This document shows positions 1 through 7,455 of a stretch of 64,000 nt of DNA, piece after piece. The DNA comes from JACCTU01 sp963700495 (GTDB taxonomy: Bacteria > Actinomycetota > Thermoleophilia > Gaiellales > Gaiellaceae): assembly GCA_963700495.1 (NCBI GenBank), contig CAVOXT010000006.1, positions 186,001-250,000 on the forward strand, in the 5' to 3' direction. How positions within the stretch are numbered: the first letter of the stretch is position 1; each line of letters starts with the position of its first letter. The notes beneath the pieces are model-generated. The model made no database searches. It saw only the letters and a program-made list of their open reading frames with translations, and was not told the origin of the DNA. Made by a program: the position numbers and the translations under genes.

Positions 1-743
1 GACGCGTCCGTCGTTCGATCGGCTACGTCCCGCAGAACTCCGGCGTCGACCGGGAGGCGACCGGCCGCGAGAACCTGACCCTGCAGGGACACGTCCAGGG
101 CATCAGTGGGAGCGCGCTCGAGCGGCGGGTCGAAGAGCTGCTCGACCTGTTCGGGCTGATGGAGGCCGCCGACCGGCAGGTGCGCGGGTACTCCGGCGGG
201 ATGAAGCGCCGGCTCGACGTGGCACTCGGACTCGTCCATCGCCCACAGGTGCTGTTCCTCGACGAGCCGACGACCGGCCTCGATCCGGAGGCGCGGGCCG
301 CGATGTGGGAGGAGCTGGGCCGGCTGGCCGGCGACGAGCAGCTGACGATCCTGCTCACGACGCACTACCTCGAGGAGGCCGACGCACTCGCCGACCGGCT
401 GGCGATCGTCAGCCGCGGCAGGGTCGTCGTCGAGGGCACCGCCGAGGACCTGAAGCGCGAGCTCCACGGGGACTCGGTCAGCGTCGAGCTCGAGGACGGC
501 CGCGGGCCTGACGCGCACCGCGTCGTGCAGGCGCTCGAGACGGTGCACGAGGCGACGCTCGAAGGGCGGGTTCTCCATGCGCGCGTCGAGCACGGCGCGC
601 AGGCGGTGCCGCGCATCCTCTCTGCGCTGGAGTCGAGCGGCGTCCCGGTCGCGTCGATCACCGTCGCGCGGCCGTCGCTCGACGACGTCTACCTCCACTT
701 CACCGGACGCGACTTCACCTCGGACGATCGAGAGGGCTCGTGA
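1..743 (+). CDS. ABC transporter ATP-binding protein (partial, 5' end missing)
   Basis: This is the ATPase subunit of an ABC-2 type exporter, probably of the DrrA/CcmA-like drug or polysaccharide export class. The reading frame is open from the window edge (codons begin at position 3), so the Walker A region lies outside. Visible in order are the Q-loop (VPQNSGVD), the signature YSGGMKRRLD, Walker B VLFLDEPTTGLD, and the H-loop histidine in LTTHYLEEADALADR. A C-terminal regulatory region of about 85 residues follows, as in DrrA-type proteins. It overlaps the next gene, the permease, by 4 bp (GTGA), so the two are translationally coupled. The substrate is unknown; an Asp-rich peptide gene and an oxygenase lie directly downstream of the permease. 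Confidence 0.93.
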   Translation, partial: RVRRSIGYVPQNSGVDREATGRENLTLQGHVQGISGSALERRVEELLDLFGLMEAADRQVRGYSGGMKRRLDVALGLVHRPQVLFLDEPTTGLDPEARAAMWEELGRLAGDEQLTILLTTHYLEEADALADRLAIVSRGRVVVEGTAEDLKRELHGDSVSVELEDGRGPDAHRVVQALETVHEATLEGRVLHARVEHGAQAVPRILSALESSGVPVASITVARPSLDDVYLHFTGRDFTSDDREGS

Positions 744-1513
744 CGGAAGCCGCCGCACACACGTGGTTCATGGTCGAGCGTCAGACGCGCAACCTCGTCC
801 GCGAGCCGATCTGGATCGCGATGATGCTGATCCAGCCGATGATCTGGCTGCTTCTCTACAGCCAGCTCTTCCGGCGAGTCGTCGACCTCCCCGGTTTCGA
901 GACCGACTCGTACCTCGACTTCCTCGCCCCCGCGGTCGTGGTCATGACGGCGTTCTTCCAGGGAACCTGGAGCGGGATGGGGATGATCACCGACCTGGAC
1001 CGCGGCGTGATCGAGCGCTTCCTCGCCACGCCGGCGAGCCGGACCGCGCTCGTGCTCTCCCAGGTCGTGCGCTCGGCGCTGACGGCTGCGATCCAGGGCC
1101 TGATCATCCTGCTCGTCGCCCTCGCCCTCGGCGCCGGGAACGGCGGCCCGGTCGGCTGGGTCGCGATCCTCGTCGCCGGCATGCTGATCTCCGCCGGCTT
1201 CTCCGGCATCTCGCAGGGTGTGGCGCTCTTGACGCGGCGCGAAGCGACGATGATCGCGATCGCGAACTTCATCGGGCTGCCGCTGATGTTCTTCTCGGCG
1301 ATGCTGATCGACTTCTCGCTCATCCCCGGCTGGATGCAGGCGGCGGCGCGCGTCAACCCGGTGCAGTGGGCCGTCGACGCCGCGCGGGAGCCCGTGCTCG
1401 GCAACCCCGACTGGAGCCTGGTGGGTCTGTCGCTCGCCCTCCTCGTCGGGTTCACCGTCGCGACCACGGCGTTCGCGACCTGGGCGTTCCGCTCGTACCA
1501 GCGCACCTTGTAA
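740..1513 (+). CDS. ABC-2 type transporter permease
   Basis: This is the membrane subunit of the exporter, 257 residues, with about six hydrophobic helices typical of the ABC2_membrane family. Near residues 55-75 is the family pattern of a short helix ending in a FFQGTWSGMGMITDLDRG-like segment followed by ERFLATPASR. This is the cytoplasmic coupling motif seen in DrrB-like permeases. The GTG start overlaps the ATPase stop (GTGA). The gene ends 37 bp before the Asp-rich peptide gene at 1551. The pair forms a complete half-size exporter. Export of the neighbouring peptide is conceivable but is only an inference from position. Confidence 0.92.
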   Translation: MTEAAAHTWFMVERQTRNLVREPIWIAMMLIQPMIWLLLYSQLFRRVVDLPGFETDSYLDFLAPAVVVMTAFFQGTWSGMGMITDLDRGVIERFLATPASRTALVLSQVVRSALTAAIQGLIILLVALALGAGNGGPVGWVAILVAGMLISAGFSGISQGVALLTRREATMIAIANFIGLPLMFFSAMLIDFSLIPGWMQAAARVNPVQWAVDAAREPVLGNPDWSLVGLSLALLVGFTVATTAFATWAFRSYQRTL

Positions 1514-1550
1514 CCTCCGGGTTCGCCGCAACCCATTCCAGGGAGGTTCG

Positions 1551-1727
1551 ATGGACTCGCCCACGACACTTGCAGACGAAGAGATCCGCAGCGACACGTT
1601 CCGTGCCGAGATCGCAGACGACGACGCCGACAGCAGCGACAGCGACTCGACCGACGCCGACAGCGACGACACCGACGCCGACAGCGACGACACCGACGCT
1701 GACTCAGACGACACAGACCCGTCGTAG
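1551..1727 (+). CDS. short Asp-rich repeat peptide (58 aa), candidate modified-peptide precursor
   Basis: This small gene has a clear Shine-Dalgarno (GGGAGG at 1541-1546) and an ATG start. The product begins MDSPTTLADEEIRSDTF, a leader-like segment without Cys. From about residue 23 it turns into an almost pure Asp/Ser/Thr/Ala tail containing three perfect TDADSDD heptads, ending in TDPS. No signal peptide or membrane segment is visible, and the predicted charge is extremely acidic. It lies between an ABC-2 exporter and a JmjC cupin oxygenase, whose coding frame overlaps it. It could be a ribosomally made substrate of the oxygenase, an acidic chaperone-like peptide, or an N-terminal extension of the oxygenase joined by a +1 shift. 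I do not recognise the family. Confidence 0.55.
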   Translation: MDSPTTLADEEIRSDTFRAEIADDDADSSDSDSTDADSDDTDADSDDTDADSDDTDPS

Positions 1728-2877
1728 CGCCCTCGCGCGCTGCATCGAGCCTGTCGAGGAAGACCGCTTCCTCGCGGAGTACTGGGAACGCAGGCCGCTC
1801 GTCGTCACGCGCGACGAGCCCGGGCGGTTCGACGATCTCCTGACGACGGAGGACGTCGAGGGCCTGCTCGAGTCCGGCGGCCTGCGTTCCCCTGCCTTTC
1901 GCCTCGTCCGCGCGGACGAGAAACTGCGTGCCAGGGACTACCTCGTCGACGTTCCCTGGCGACCGCAGGCGTTCACCGGCATGGCGGACGTCGCACGGGT
2001 CGCCGAGGCGTTCGACGGCGGCGCGACCCTCGTCGTGCAGGGCATGCACCACTGGTGGCCCGCGCTCGCAACGTTCTGCCGATCGCTCGAGTCGTCACTC
2101 GGACATCCCGCGCAGGCGAACGCGTACTACACCCCGCGCTCTGCGCAGGGACTCCCGGTCCACCACGACACCCATGACGTCTTCTGCCTTCAGATCGCCG
2201 GGGAGAAGCGCTGGCTCGTGTACGACCCGGTCTGGGAGCTGCCGTTGAAGGGTCAGCGCTACGACGTGAGCATGGGCGAGCCGGGCGCGCCGGTGCTCGA
2301 CGTCACGCTCGGACCGGGCGACACCCTGTACCTACCGCGCGGCTGGCTCCACGAGGCGAAGACGTCGGAGTCCGACTCGCTTCACCTGACGATCGGCGCC
2401 AACGTCTACAGCTGGATCGACGCGTTCAGCGCCGCGCTCGAGGAGTGTGCGAACGATCCCGACTTCCGGCGTTCGCCCGACGGTTCCGCGGACGAGCTCG
2501 TCGAGCGGCTGGGCGCCCGGCTCGGGGAGGACGACGTCCGCCGCCGGATGCGCTCGCGGCTCGTGCGCACGCGCCGCCCGATCCTCGACGGGCAGGTCGA
2601 GCAGCTTCGTGCGCTCCGCGACCTCGACGACCAGACAGAGCTCGAGCGGCGCCCGACCGTGATCGCGGACCTCGAGGAGCGCGAAGACCAGGTCGTCGTC
2701 CTGTACGAGGGCCGGACCCTCGAGTTCCCCGCGCGCCTGCGCGATGAGCTCGCCTACGTGCTCGCGGCGGACGAACCGTTCCGCGCTTCCGACCTGCCGG
2801 GCGAGCTCGACGAGGACGCCCGGCTCCTGCTCGTCGGCCGGCTCGTGCGCGAGGGCCTGCTGCGGATCAGCGGCTGA
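1603..2877 (+). CDS. JmjC/cupin-4 Fe(II)/2-oxoglutarate oxygenase (ribosomal-oxygenase-like), start unresolved
   Basis: The protein belongs to the YcfD/NO66-MINA type cupins, which hydroxylate Arg or His in ribosomal proteins; some relatives act on other peptides. The JmjC core shows the Fe-binding HxD in GLPVHHDTHDVF, the conserved downstream GEKRW, and the distal His in LPRGWLHEA. A C-terminal dimerisation/winged-helix region of about 140 residues follows. Conservation appears to begin at SALARCIEPVEEDRFLAEYW (from 1726), but no ATG, GTG or TTG is there. The nearest in-frame starts are GTG 1603 (used here) and TTG 1570. Both add a Thr/Pro-rich stretch read out of frame from the Asp-rich gene, and neither has a Shine-Dalgarno. 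CTG 1699, or a +1 shift from the Asp-rich frame at its stop codon, are alternatives. Function class is secure; start and substrate are not. Confidence 0.8.
   Translation: MPRSQTTTPTAATATRPTPTATTPTPTATTPTLTQTTQTRRSALARCIEPVEEDRFLAEYWERRPLVVTRDEPGRFDDLLTTEDVEGLLESGGLRSPAFRLVRADEKLRARDYLVDVPWRPQAFTGMADVARVAEAFDGGATLVVQGMHHWWPALATFCRSLESSLGHPAQANAYYTPRSAQGLPVHHDTHDVFCLQIAGEKRWLVYDPVWELPLKGQRYDVSMGEPGAPVLDVTLGPGDTLYLPRGWLHEAKTSESDSLHLTIGANVYSWIDAFSAALEECANDPDFRRSPDGSADELVERLGARLGEDDVRRRMRSRLVRTRRPILDGQVEQLRALRDLDDQTELERRPTVIADLEEREDQVVVLYEGRTLEFPARLRDELAYVLAADEPFRASDLPGELDEDARLLLVGRLVREGLLRISG
1650..1712 (+). repeat. three tandem 21-bp repeats inside the Asp-rich peptide gene
   Basis: Three consecutive 21-bp units (1650-1670, 1671-1691, 1692-1712) each encode TDADSDD. 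The first two are identical in DNA. The third has four synonymous changes, so the amino acid pattern has been kept while the DNA drifted. Because the unit is a multiple of three, expansion or contraction would keep the frame. Confidence 0.9.
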
Positions 2878-3724
2878 CGACGAACCGGCGCGGCCTGCGC
2901 ATGACCTCCGAGTTGCACGTCAGATAATCCTCGGGACCGAGCTCCACGCGCACGGTGCGCTCGTGCACCGTGCCCGAAAGCTCGGCGAAGGCGATCCGCT
3001 CGCCCTCTTCGGCGACCAGCCGCAGCGCGTCCAGGCCGAGCAGCCCCGTCTCCTCGCGCACGTCCCGCTCCGCCGCCTGTGCGGCGAAGGAGTGGCACGA
3101 CCGACCGCGGTACAGCTCGAGCTCGATCCTGCGTTCGAGGTGGGCGTCCAGCACGTCGACCGCGTCTTCCCTGCCGACGCGGCCGTAGTAGATCCCGTGC
3201 GGCAGGCAGACGAGGTTTCCGGCGAACCGGTCGCCTCCGATGTGGGTCGTCTGCCAGACCGACTCGTCGTCCAGCTGCTCGGCCAGCGCCTCGAAGAGCG
3301 GCCGACCGTAGCGCGCACAGCACGCATCGTGCTTGCCGTGCGTGCAGACGAGGAAGAGCGGGTGGTCGAGCGCCTCGCCGGCCGTCGCAAGGTCGAGCTC
3401 GCGCAGGTCCTCGTAGGCCTCGAACCCGGAGCAGCGAAGCGTCACCTCGCCCTCGCGGGACGTCGCCGCATACGCGCGGAGCTCCGGATACCCACGCCGG
3501 TCGGGGCGGCGGATGAAGAGCAGGCGCGTCTTCGGCCGGGCTGCAACCTGCTCGCGCAGGCGAGCCTTGACCTGATCCGACAGGCCGGACGCCGGCAACG
3601 CGTTCGAGCCCCAGAGCCCGCGGTACTCGACGAGGAGCCAGTGGTCGATCCGGCTCGCCGTCGCCGCGAGCGACTCGCCGTTGTCCCTCGAGACGTCGCT
3701 GCAGAACGGCCGCCGGCTACTCAC
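2867..3724 (-). CDS. sucrase/ferredoxin-like (Suc/Fer) family protein
   Basis: This 285-residue protein matches the Suc_Fer-like family, a thioredoxin-fold [2Fe-2S] ferredoxin-like group. The diagnostic segments are VCTHGKHDACCARYGRPL (about residues 148-165) and THIGGDRFAGNLVCLPHGIYYGR shortly after, which supply the Cys/His ligands. Its physiological role is unknown; a redox role is the family expectation. The GTG start overlaps the stop of the biotin carboxylase gene by 8 bp (GTGAGTAG), so the two are co-transcribed on the minus strand. The 3' end overlaps the convergent JmjC gene by 11 bp. Confidence 0.85.
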   Translation of the reverse strand: MSSRRPFCSDVSRDNGESLAATASRIDHWLLVEYRGLWGSNALPASGLSDQVKARLREQVAARPKTRLLFIRRPDRRGYPELRAYAATSREGEVTLRCSGFEAYEDLRELDLATAGEALDHPLFLVCTHGKHDACCARYGRPLFEALAEQLDDESVWQTTHIGGDRFAGNLVCLPHGIYYGRVGREDAVDVLDAHLERRIELELYRGRSCHSFAAQAAERDVREETGLLGLDALRLVAEEGERIAFAELSGTVHERTVRVELGPEDYLTCNSEVMRRPRRFVVSR

Positions 3725-5477
3725 GCTGTGCGAGGACGCAGATCACCTGGCCGTTCTGGATGGGTTGCCCGGCCCCGACGGACAGCTGGGTGACGACGCC
3801 GTCGCGATGCGCCGTGATCTCGTTCTCCATCTTCATCGCCTCGACGATGCAGAGCACAGATCCGGCGTCGACCGCCTCCCCCTCCTCGACGGCGACCGAG
3901 AGTACCGTCCCCTGCATCGGGCTCACGACGGCGGCGCCGCCGCCGACGTGCCCGTCCTGCGCCCGTTCCGCGCGGCGCCGGGCGAGCTCGGCCCAAGGCG
4001 GCTCGGGGACGAGCGCAGTCACCTCGTAGCGCCGTCCGTCGACCTCGACTGCCGTCGAGCGGGCCTCGAGCCGCGCCCCGAGCGAGCCGCCGACGCCGTG
4101 ACTCGCCGCGTCGATCTCCTCGGCCCTGCGCGCGAGCTCCTCCGAGTCGACGACGCCGAGGCAGGTCTCGCCGGCGACGAAGCACGGATGCTCGAGCAGG
4201 GCTTGATGGAAGCCGAGGAGCGTCTTGACGCCGCCGATCTCGAACTCCGCGAGCGCCCGGAGCATGCGCCGCCGGGCGTGCTCGCGGTCTGCGTCGTGCA
4301 CGATCACCTTCGCGATCATCGGGTCGTAGAGCGGCGAGATCTCGCTTCCTTCGACGACGCCCGAGTCGACACGCACGCCCGGGCCCGACGGCTCGCGGTA
4401 GCGGGTGATCCGGCCGGGCGCAGGGAGGAAGCCTTTGGCCAGATCCTCGGCGTTGATCCGGCACTCGATCGCGTGCCCGCGCAGGACGACGTCCTCCTGA
4501 CGGAGCGAGAGCGGCTCGCCCGCTGCGATCAGCACCTGCTCGCGGACGAGGTCGAGCCCGGTCACGACCTCGGTGACGGGGTGCTCGACCTGGATGCGTG
4601 TGTTCATCTCCATGAAGTAGTAGGAGCCGTCGGGTGCGAGCAGTCCCTCGATCGTCCCCGCCGAGCGGTAGCCCGCCGCACGCGCCACGTCGACCGCGAT
4701 CGCACCCATCCGCTCCCGCAACTCGGCGTCCGCCGCGGGCGAAGGCGTCTCCTCGACCAGCTTCTGGTAGCGACGCTGGATCGTGCAGTCGCGCTCCCCG
4801 AGGTGGATCACGTTCCCGTGTGTGTCCGCGAGCACCTGCACCTCGACGTGGCGCGGGTCCTCCAGGTAGCGCTCGACGTACACGGTCGGGTCGGCGAAGT
4901 AGGACAGCCCCTCCCTGCTCGCGGACTCGTACGCCCGTTCCGCCTCGTCCGCCCCCCGCACGATCTTCATCCCCTTGCCGCCGCCGCCGGCCGCCGCCTT
5001 CACGATCAGCGGATAGCCGATCTCCTCACCGAGCCCGACGACCTCTTCGGCCGACGCGACGGGATCGGTCGTCCCAGGAATGATCGGGACACCCGCCGCG
5101 TGCATTCTCGTCCGCGCCGCCGTCTTGTTTCCCATCAGCTCGATCGCCTCGGGCGGCGGCCCGATCCAGACGAGTCCGGCCTGCTCGACCGCCCGCGCGA
5201 AGCTCGCGTTCTCGGCGAGGAAGCCGTAGCCCGGATGCACCGCCTCGGCGCCGCTCGCAGTTGCCGCCGCGAGCAGCTTCTCGACCATCAGGTAGCTCTC
5301 GGCGGCGGTTTCGCCGCCGAGCGGAATCGCGCGGTCGGCCGCCGCGACGTGTCGCGCGCTGCGGTCGGCGTCGGAGTAGACCGCGACCGATCCGATCCCG
5401 AGCTCCCGAAGCGTCCGGAAGATGCGGACGGCGATCTCTCCGCGGTTGGCGACGAGGACGTTGGCGAAGGCGGCCAT
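3717..5477 (-). CDS. acyl-CoA carboxylase alpha chain: biotin carboxylase fused to BCCP
   Basis: A 586-residue protein combining the ATP-dependent biotin carboxylase (residues ~1-450, starting NVLVANRGEIAVRIFRTLRELG, with the Gly-rich ATP-grasp loop AAGGGGKGMKIV and the biotin carboxylase C-domain) with a C-terminal biotinyl domain. The biotinylation site is the Lys in IVEAMKMEN, about 40 residues from the end. It matches AccA3/AccA1-type alpha chains of actinobacteria that serve acetyl-, propionyl- or related acyl-CoA carboxylases. The likely carboxyltransferase partner is encoded 5 kb away on the same strand (10747-12333) rather than adjacently. The ATG start is divergent from pgsA with a 23-bp gap, so the two share a promoter region. 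Confidence 0.95.
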   Translation of the reverse strand: MAAFANVLVANRGEIAVRIFRTLRELGIGSVAVYSDADRSARHVAAADRAIPLGGETAAESYLMVEKLLAAATASGAEAVHPGYGFLAENASFARAVEQAGLVWIGPPPEAIELMGNKTAARTRMHAAGVPIIPGTTDPVASAEEVVGLGEEIGYPLIVKAAAGGGGKGMKIVRGADEAERAYESASREGLSYFADPTVYVERYLEDPRHVEVQVLADTHGNVIHLGERDCTIQRRYQKLVEETPSPAADAELRERMGAIAVDVARAAGYRSAGTIEGLLAPDGSYYFMEMNTRIQVEHPVTEVVTGLDLVREQVLIAAGEPLSLRQEDVVLRGHAIECRINAEDLAKGFLPAPGRITRYREPSGPGVRVDSGVVEGSEISPLYDPMIAKVIVHDADREHARRRMLRALAEFEIGGVKTLLGFHQALLEHPCFVAGETCLGVVDSEELARRAEEIDAASHGVGGSLGARLEARSTAVEVDGRRYEVTALVPEPPWAELARRRAERAQDGHVGGGAAVVSPMQGTVLSVAVEEGEAVDAGSVLCIVEAMKMENEITAHRDGVVTQLSVGAGQPIQNGQVICVLAQRE

Positions 5478-5486
5478 TGTGGGGCG

Positions 5487-5492
5487 TATTCT
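5487..5492 (+). promoter_or_regulatory. -10-like TATTCT box of pgsA
   Basis: TATTCT ends 8 nt before the pgsA ATG and there is no Shine-Dalgarno, which is the leaderless arrangement repeated across this window. Confidence 0.55.
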
Positions 5493-5500
5493 CCCCGCGG

Positions 5501-6043
5501 ATGAGCCTGCCCGATTACCTGACCGTCGCCCGGGCGGCCTCAGTCCCCTTCGTGGTGCTCCTGTTCGTGTGGGACTTCCCGAACCACGCGCTCTGGGGGA
5601 CAGCGCTGTTCGCGGTTGCGATGGCGACCGACTGGTTCGACGGGCGGATCGCCCGCCGGCGCGGCCGGACCTCGCCGCTCGGCTCGCTCCTCGACCCGAT
5701 CGCGGACAAGATCCTCGTCCTCTCGGTGCTGATCGTCCTCGTCGGCGAGGGCGTCTTCCCCGGTTGGATGGTGGCGGCGATCGTCGCCCGCGAGTTCCTC
5801 GTCTCCGGATTGAGGCAGGCGGCGATCGAGCGCGGCGTCGTCGTCGAGGCGCGCGACCTCGGCAAGCTCAAGACGTGGTCGCAGGCGGTCGCCGCGGGGG
5901 TCGGCGGGCTTGCGGCAGCCGACGTGTGGAGCGACGACGTCGCCTGGTGGGCGCTCCTCGTCGCGCTCGTGCTGACGTGGGTCTCGGGACTGGACTACGC
6001 CCGCGCGGCGCCGCGCCTTCTCCGGGGCCGCGCCGTCGCGTAG
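5501..6043 (+). CDS. pgsA: CDP-alcohol phosphatidyltransferase, likely PgsA (phosphatidylglycerophosphate synthase)
   Basis: A 180-residue integral membrane enzyme that would transfer a phosphatidyl group from CDP-diacylglycerol to glycerol 3-phosphate. The CDP-alcohol phosphotransferase motif is complete: TDWFDGRIARRRGRTSPLGSLLDPIADK, shown here only to mark the DxxDG..AR and GxxxDxxxD residues, which bind metal and CDP. About five hydrophobic helices surround it. The ATG is preceded by a TATTCT box 8 nt upstream rather than a ribosome binding site. The 3' end overlaps a small antisense gene by 49 bp. A phosphatidylinositol-phosphate synthase cannot be fully excluded, but the length and the NYLTVAR-like start (MSLPDYLTVARAAS) fit PgsA better. 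Confidence 0.9.
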   Translation: MSLPDYLTVARAASVPFVVLLFVWDFPNHALWGTALFAVAMATDWFDGRIARRRGRTSPLGSLLDPIADKILVLSVLIVLVGEGVFPGWMVAAIVAREFLVSGLRQAAIERGVVVEARDLGKLKTWSQAVAAGVGGLAAADVWSDDVAWWALLVALVLTWVSGLDYARAAPRLLRGRAVA

Positions 6044-6174
6044 TCGAGCCCGGCCCGGCGCCAGCGGCTGCGGTAGGCCGGGTGGTCAAGTAACAGACTG
6101 TTACTTGCTCGAACGGCCCGGCGGATCGCCTCGGCCACGCCGTCGTCGGGCGGCGGTTGGATCTCGAAACGCAC
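5995..6174 (-). CDS. small basic protein of unknown function (59 aa)
   Basis: The frame encodes a 59-residue protein beginning VRFEIQPPPDDGVAEAIRRAV, followed by a DHPAYRSRWRRAGL segment and an Arg-rich tail. The pattern of a beta strand, a helix and a YRSRWRRAGL end resembles short proteins common in actinobacteria, some found near acyl-CoA carboxylases, but I cannot assign it. The GTG start is supported by a TAGTCT box (6182-6187) ending 7 nt upstream, the same leaderless layout as other genes here. It overlaps the end of pgsA antiparallel. A perfect 21-bp palindrome lies inside its coding sequence. Confidence 0.6.
   Translation of the reverse strand: MRFEIQPPPDDGVAEAIRRAVRASNSLLLDHPAYRSRWRRAGLDYATARPRRRRGAARA
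6087..6107. promoter_or_regulatory. perfect 21-bp palindrome
   Basis: Arms CAAGTAACAG and CTGTTACTTG are separated by a single A. The site lies within the small minus-strand gene and about 117 bp upstream of the NlpC/P60 gene. It has the form of an operator for a dimeric repressor, but no partner is known. Confidence 0.5.
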
Positions 6175-6223
6175 AGGTCCAAGACTAAAGCGACGGCGCT
6201 CTGCGCCGATGGAAGGGACCAGG

Positions 6224-7228
6224 ATGGCCCGCCGTCTCCTCCTCCTCGTCGCGCTCCTCGTGCTCGTCCCGGCAGGGGTCGCGCTCGCCGCCAAGCCCGC
6301 GTCGTGGGCCGCAGCCGAGATCCGCCTGCTGGGGCAAGATCCCGCCGCCTTCCGCGCCGACGACACTGTCACCCGGGGCGAGCTCGCCGAGCTGCTTGCC
6401 GAAGCGACCCAGACCGAGCCCGCCGTGATCGCCGTCCCCGAGACGCCCCTCATGCTGCAGGAGCTCGACGCCCGCCTGGTTGCCGCTCTCGGCCTGACCG
6501 CCGAGGCCAAAGCCTTCGCCGACGGAGCGAGGACGGCGGGATTGACGCCGACCTCGCGCTTCGGCACCGAGGTCGCAGCGCGGCTGCTCGGGCTCCGCAC
6601 GAATCATCCGGCCAAGGACGACGCGCTCGAGCGGCTCCCGACCGAACCAGCGCCGCGAGCCGAGGCCGCCTACTCGGTGGCACAGATCGTGCGCTTCAAG
6701 GGCTGGGAGGTCGACCGAGTCAAGGAAGCGGCCGCCTCCTTTGTCCTCCCGCCGCTCCAGGACTGGCAGCAGCAGATCATCGGCACCGCCTTCAAGCTCG
6801 TCGGCTACCCCTACATCTGGGGCGGGACGCACGACCGCGGCCAGGTCGCCTTCGGGAAGACCGTCCCCGGGGGCTACGACTGCTCCGGGTTCGTCTGGCG
6901 CGTCTACAAGCAGGCTTATGCCGGCGCGGGGACGCTTTCCTCCACGCTCCGCGGCCGGACGACGTACACGATGAGCGGCGAGGTGCCGAAGTCGCAGCGG
7001 ATCCCCCCGGTCGCGATCCAGCCCGCCGACGTGATCTTCTTCGGCTCCAGGGGCCCGCGCTCTAAGCCGGCCGAGATCGGCCACATGGGGATCTACGTGG
7101 GGAACGGGTGGTTCGTCCACTCGTCCCGGTACGGAGTCGCGCTCGAGCAGCTGTCCGGCTGGTACCAGGAGAAGCTCGCCTGGGGCCGTCGGCCGCTCGC
7201 CGAAGCGGGCCTCATCCTCCCGAACTAG
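6224..7228 (+). CDS. secreted NlpC/P60 family peptidoglycan hydrolase
   Basis: The start at 6224 (ATG, with GGAAGGGA upstream) gives a Sec signal peptide MARRLLLLVALLVLVPAGVALA; an alternative ATG lies 15 nt upstream. A region of about 170 residues with two weak SLH-like helical repeats (ASWAAAEIRLLG...VTRGELAELLA and a second AEAAYSVAQIV) precedes the catalytic domain. The NlpC/P60 triad is visible as Cys in GGYDCSGF (about residue 220), His in GHMGIYVG (about 286) and a following His in WFVHSS. It would cleave the D-gamma-Glu/diamino acid bond or a related bond in the cell wall, outside the membrane. It sits just upstream of the peptide/diguanylate cyclase pairs but has its own start signals. 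Confidence 0.9.
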   Translation: MARRLLLLVALLVLVPAGVALAAKPASWAAAEIRLLGQDPAAFRADDTVTRGELAELLAEATQTEPAVIAVPETPLMLQELDARLVAALGLTAEAKAFADGARTAGLTPTSRFGTEVAARLLGLRTNHPAKDDALERLPTEPAPRAEAAYSVAQIVRFKGWEVDRVKEAAASFVLPPLQDWQQQIIGTAFKLVGYPYIWGGTHDRGQVAFGKTVPGGYDCSGFVWRVYKQAYAGAGTLSSTLRGRTTYTMSGEVPKSQRIPPVAIQPADVIFFGSRGPRSKPAEIGHMGIYVGNGWFVHSSRYGVALEQLSGWYQEKLAWGRRPLAEAGLILPN

Positions 7229-7264
7229 CCCAAATAGGGGGAAAACGGCTCCCCCGCCTCAAAT

Positions 7265-7280
7265 CACTCCATCGGGTGAT
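7265..7280 (+). promoter_or_regulatory. conserved 16-bp motif upstream of peptide/diguanylate-cyclase unit 1
   Basis: CACTCCATCGGGTGAT here matches the motif at 9286-9301 in 13 of 16 positions and stands 69 nt upstream of the small peptide gene. With one more flanking base it forms an imperfect hairpin/palindrome (ATCACTC-catc-GGGTGAT). It could be an operator or a leader-RNA element. Confidence 0.5.
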
Positions 7281-7349
7281 GGCCGCCCAGACACCTGTAG
7301 AGAGAATCAAGACGTCTGTTCGACCCATCTGGACCTGGGGAGGTCTTGA

Positions 7350-7445
7350 ATGCTTCAGTGGAAAGTTCGTTTTGCGGTCGCCGCGGCTCTCGTTTTTTCA
7401 GCCGTCGGCGGCGAGTGGGACTGGCTCCGCACCTTCGGCTGGTAA
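7350..7445 (+). CDS. 31-aa hydrophobic Trp-ended peptide preceding a diguanylate cyclase
   Basis: This tiny gene has a very strong Shine-Dalgarno (GGGGAGGT, ending 6 nt before ATG 7350) and a clean TAA stop. The product starts MLQWKV, continues with a basic residue and a hydrophobic AVAAALVFSAV stretch (signal-peptide or membrane-like), and ends DWLRTFGW. A paralogue at 9361 shares the MxQ[W/F]KV[R/K]xA start and a WLxxFxW-type end, and also precedes a diguanylate cyclase. Both are separated from their partner by exactly 10 nt. Possible roles are a secreted signal sensed by the membrane cyclase, a small membrane subunit of it, or a translational-coupling leader. No known family recognised. 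Confidence 0.72.
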   Translation: MLQWKVRFAVAAALVFSAVGGEWDWLRTFGW

Positions 7446-7455
7446 CCAGCCGGCT

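Noticed and set aside
3681..5504. 607-codon plus-strand ORF opposite the biotin carboxylase gene
   Set aside because: Arg/Asp/Val-rich shadow of a GC-rich gene; the minus strand carries complete biotin carboxylase and BCCP motifs.
7229..7349. c-di-GMP (GEMM) riboswitch upstream of the cyclases
   Set aside because: The conserved GEMM core strings and tetraloop receptor are not present; only the local 16-bp motif is shared between units.
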